A stretch of 15,686 bases of DNA, from positions 1 to 15,686 of the forward strand of contig JAGTUY010000344.1 in the NCBI GenBank assembly GCA_018224455.1. Reading direction: 5' to 3'. Below the pieces are notes generated by a model. That model did not search any database and was not told where the DNA came from. It was given only the letters and a program-made list of their open reading frames with translations. This DNA comes from Desulfosarcina sp. (GTDB lineage: Bacteria > Desulfobacterota > Desulfobacteria > Desulfobacterales > Desulfosarcinaceae). Below, piece after piece: positions 13,177 to 15,686 of the stretch (positions are counted from its first letter, which is position 1; every line of letters begins with the position of its first letter). A program made the position numbers and the translations under genes.

Positions 13177-15672
13177 ATGAAGACAGACACAAGCAAGCTT
13201 AACGATAGATACAAGGACGACATGATCGAAGCCAAGACCGACGCGCAGGACATCATACCCATTTTGCCGGTTCGCAGCATGGTGGCATTTCCCCAGATGA
13301 GCGTGCCGTTCATGATCTCATTCAGCTCGGCATCGATAATCGACGATGCCCTGCAAGCGGATCGGACGGTTGGGCTGCTGACGGTCAAAGACCCGGAGGT
13401 CGAACATCCTGTGCCGGGTCAGCTTTATGAGGTGGGAACCATGGCCAAGATTCTGCACGCCAAAAAAAATGAAGAGGGCGTTATGGTCGCCTTGTTGAGC
13501 GGAATCCGCAGGTTCAAGGTGTCCACCTGGCAAACCGGTGGCCCACACCTCAAGGCGAGTGTGTTTAACGCCCCGGAGATCGTGGAAACGGGTATCGAGT
13601 TGGAGGTGCTGCAACGCCAATTGCGTGACACCGTGCTCGAAGTGCTGGCAATGACACCCAATTCCGCTAAGGAAGCCGGTGAAACAATTTCGCGCATCAA
13701 CGATCCGCTACAGCTGGCATACGTGACGACGTTTAACATGAACTTGACCACCGAAGCGCGACAGGAGCTGCTCGAAATCGACAGCGTGTCTCAGAAAATT
13801 CGTGTGCTGCTTTCGCATCTGTCGCGCGAAAAAGAGATGCTCAGCATCGGAAAAAAAATAAAGTCCGAAGTTCAAGAGAAAATGAGCAAAACGCAACGGA
13901 ATTATTTTTTGAGGCAACAGCTTGAGGCCATTAAAAAGGAGCTGGGCGAAACCGACGACCCCGCTTCGGAGCCCAACGATTATGCCGAACGCATCGAGGG
14001 TTCAGACATGCCCGATGAGGCGCGCAAAGAAGCGGTCCGTGAACTGGAACGCATGCAGCACATGTCTCCTCAGTCCGCCGAATATCCGATCATCAAGACC
14101 TACCTCGACTGGCTGATCGATCTTCCCTGGGAACAGCTTAGCGAAGACAGCGGCGACATTACCGACGCACGGCGCATTCTGGACGAGGACCACTATGGTT
14201 TGGAAGAGATCAAAGCGCGCCTGATCGAATATATCGCCGTCAGGCGTCTCGTGAAGGATCGGGAAGGTACGCAGAACGAGGCAGAAGACAACACCGCTTT
14301 AGGCGTCATCTTGTGTCTGGCCGGTCCTCCAGGCGTTGGCAAGACCAGTCTGGGACGCAGTGTGGCGCGTGCCCTGGGCCGCAAATTCACCCGCATGAGT
14401 CTGGGGGGCGTCCGGGACGAGGCCGAAATACGCGGTCACCGCCGCACTTACATCGGAGCGATGCCCGGACGAATTATCCAGTCGATCAAGCGGGCGGGCA
14501 CCCGCAATCCGGTGTTTATGCTCGACGAAATCGACAAGATCGGTAATGACTGGCGGGGCGACCCCAGCAGCGCATTGTTGGAAGTCCTGGACCCGGCGCA
14601 GAACAGCACCTTTCGTGATCATTACCTGGATGTGGACTTCGATCTCAGTGAAGTCATCTTCATTGCCACGGCCAATGGGCTGGACACCATACCAGGTCCA
14701 CTGCGAGACCGGATGGAGATCATCCAGATCGACGGGTATACGGCGCTTGAAAAGCTGGAAATTGCCCGACGGCATCTTATTCCCCGACAGCTCAGGTCGC
14801 ATCGCCTCGAGGATGACGAAGTTACCTTTGTGGAGGATGCCGTCTTGAAAATTGTCCACGACTATACCCGCGAGGCCGGCGTACGCAACCTTGAGAGGCA
14901 TATCGCCGCCATTTGCCGGAAAGGCATCGTGGCGCTGAACGAAAAGGGGTGGTCGCATGTGGTGGTTACGGAGCAGATGGTACGTGATTACTTAAAGAAG
15001 GAGCGTTTCGACGCCGAACGATCGGAAACGTTTAATGTGCCGGGTATCGCTACCGGATTGGCGGTAACTTCGGTCGGCGGCGACATTCTTTACATCGAGG
15101 CATCCCGCATGCCGGGCAAAGGACGATTGTCCCTGACGGGTCAATTGGGCAGCGTGATGAAAGAGAGTGCCGAAATTGCGCTCAGCTATGTCCGCACGAA
15201 AGCGGATCAGTTGGCCATCGATCCGGCTGCCTTTGAACATTCGGATGTGCACGTGCACGTCCCCGCCGGTGCGCTGCCCAAAGACGGCCCATCGGCAGGC
15301 GTGGCCATGGTCATGACGCTGGCCAGCCTGTTCAGCGGGAAACCCGTGCGCAGCGATGTCGGCATAACCGGTGAAATAACGCTCCGCGGCCGGGTGCTTC
15401 CGGTCGGCGGTATCAAGATGAAAGCGCTGGCAGCCCATCGTGCCGGATTGAAAACGGTGATTCTTCCCAAGCGCAACCGATCCGATATGGAAGACCTGCC
15501 TGAAGAAATCCGCAGCGAGTTGACTTTTGTGACCGTGGATACCATTGAAGAAGCCATCGCCGAGGCGTTCGCCGACCCACCTGCCGGCAACCCGTCGGGT
15601 AGCGGCGTCTCCCCGACGGAAATCGGTGACAGCGATGAGTGTGATACGGATCTGATGCCGCTGGCCTGTTAA
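13177..15672 (+). CDS. lon: ATP-dependent Lon protease (LonA type)
   Basis: 831 aa, ATG with GAGGTG five bases upstream; length is close to typical for LonA. The N-terminal substrate-binding domain begins IIPILPVRSMVAFPQM (about 26-41), followed by a coiled region to about 310. The AAA+ module has Walker A GPPGVGKT (383-390), Walker B FMLDEIDK (Asp450-Glu451), sensor ATAN (Asn500) and arginines 510/512. The protease domain carries the Ser-Lys dyad: Ser706 in DGPSAG and Lys749 in GGIKMKA, 43 residues apart as in E. coli (679/722). It degrades damaged and regulatory proteins in the cytosol using ATP. The tail after about 800 is Gly/Ser/Asp-rich and ends in Cys. Unlike many lon genes, it is not next to clpX here but divergent from a B12-type MerR gene sharing its promoter region. 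It may be a second, specialised lon copy. Confidence 0.97.
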   Translation: MKTDTSKLNDRYKDDMIEAKTDAQDIIPILPVRSMVAFPQMSVPFMISFSSASIIDDALQADRTVGLLTVKDPEVEHPVPGQLYEVGTMAKILHAKKNEEGVMVALLSGIRRFKVSTWQTGGPHLKASVFNAPEIVETGIELEVLQRQLRDTVLEVLAMTPNSAKEAGETISRINDPLQLAYVTTFNMNLTTEARQELLEIDSVSQKIRVLLSHLSREKEMLSIGKKIKSEVQEKMSKTQRNYFLRQQLEAIKKELGETDDPASEPNDYAERIEGSDMPDEARKEAVRELERMQHMSPQSAEYPIIKTYLDWLIDLPWEQLSEDSGDITDARRILDEDHYGLEEIKARLIEYIAVRRLVKDREGTQNEAEDNTALGVILCLAGPPGVGKTSLGRSVARALGRKFTRMSLGGVRDEAEIRGHRRTYIGAMPGRIIQSIKRAGTRNPVFMLDEIDKIGNDWRGDPSSALLEVLDPAQNSTFRDHYLDVDFDLSEVIFIATANGLDTIPGPLRDRMEIIQIDGYTALEKLEIARRHLIPRQLRSHRLEDDEVTFVEDAVLKIVHDYTREAGVRNLERHIAAICRKGIVALNEKGWSHVVVTEQMVRDYLKKERFDAERSETFNVPGIATGLAVTSVGGDILYIEASRMPGKGRLSLTGQLGSVMKESAEIALSYVRTKADQLAIDPAAFEHSDVHVHVPAGALPKDGPSAGVAMVMTLASLFSGKPVRSDVGITGEITLRGRVLPVGGIKMKALAAHRAGLKTVILPKRNRSDMEDLPEEIRSELTFVTVDTIEEAIAEAFADPPAGNPSGSGVSPTEIGDSDECDTDLMPLAC

Positions 15673-15686
15673 ACGACTGATAGGCC

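Overview
The window (about 15.7 kb, moderately GC-rich) looks like a chromosomal segment of a free-living Gram-negative bacterium. A succinate dehydrogenase pair, PilZ and SRPBCC proteins, strong Shine-Dalgarno sites and the general gene style suggest Desulfobacterota (Desulfosarcina-like). That assignment is an inference from gene style; no marker gene is present. I see no rRNA, tRNA, CRISPR array, insertion sequence or prophage.

Region 1 (1-3592, minus strand) reads as an operon. It starts with a radical SAM protein of the putative DNA modification/repair family fused in one chain to a DUF4130 domain. An uncharacterised protein of about 319 aa and a HAD-like hydrolase cut by the window edge follow. 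A divergent promoter region (3593-3713) leads to a small TPR-like protein on the plus strand. Convergent to that gene lies sdhB, preceded by sdhA (4246-6724, minus). No sdhC or sdhD membrane anchor is visible beside them.

Region 2 (6725-9924) is gene-poor. A leader/intergenic stretch of about 550 bp holds several hairpins. It is followed by a small unknown helical protein, two convergent SRPBCC-fold proteins (one cytoplasmic, one with a signal peptide) and a PilZ c-di-GMP effector. Intergenic DNA with a dyad follows.

Region 3 (9925-15672) is the most interesting part. It encodes an iron-sulfur (6-4)-type photolyase of the PhrB/FeS-BCP family, a secreted EF-hand protein, a CarH/LitR-type MerR regulator with a B12-binding domain, and divergently a full-length Lon protease. 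Between the MerR gene and lon lies a set of tandem 11-bp repeats. They overlap the -35 box of a near-consensus promoter that would make a leaderless MerR transcript, and they also lie inside a candidate lon promoter. This is the architecture expected of a CarH operator. A related repeat pair (17 of 22 bases shared) lies upstream of the EF-hand gene. I infer a light/B12-responsive stress module coupling DNA photorepair, an exported calcium-binding protein and Lon proteolysis. That the photolyase itself belongs to the regulon is not shown by any operator in front of it.
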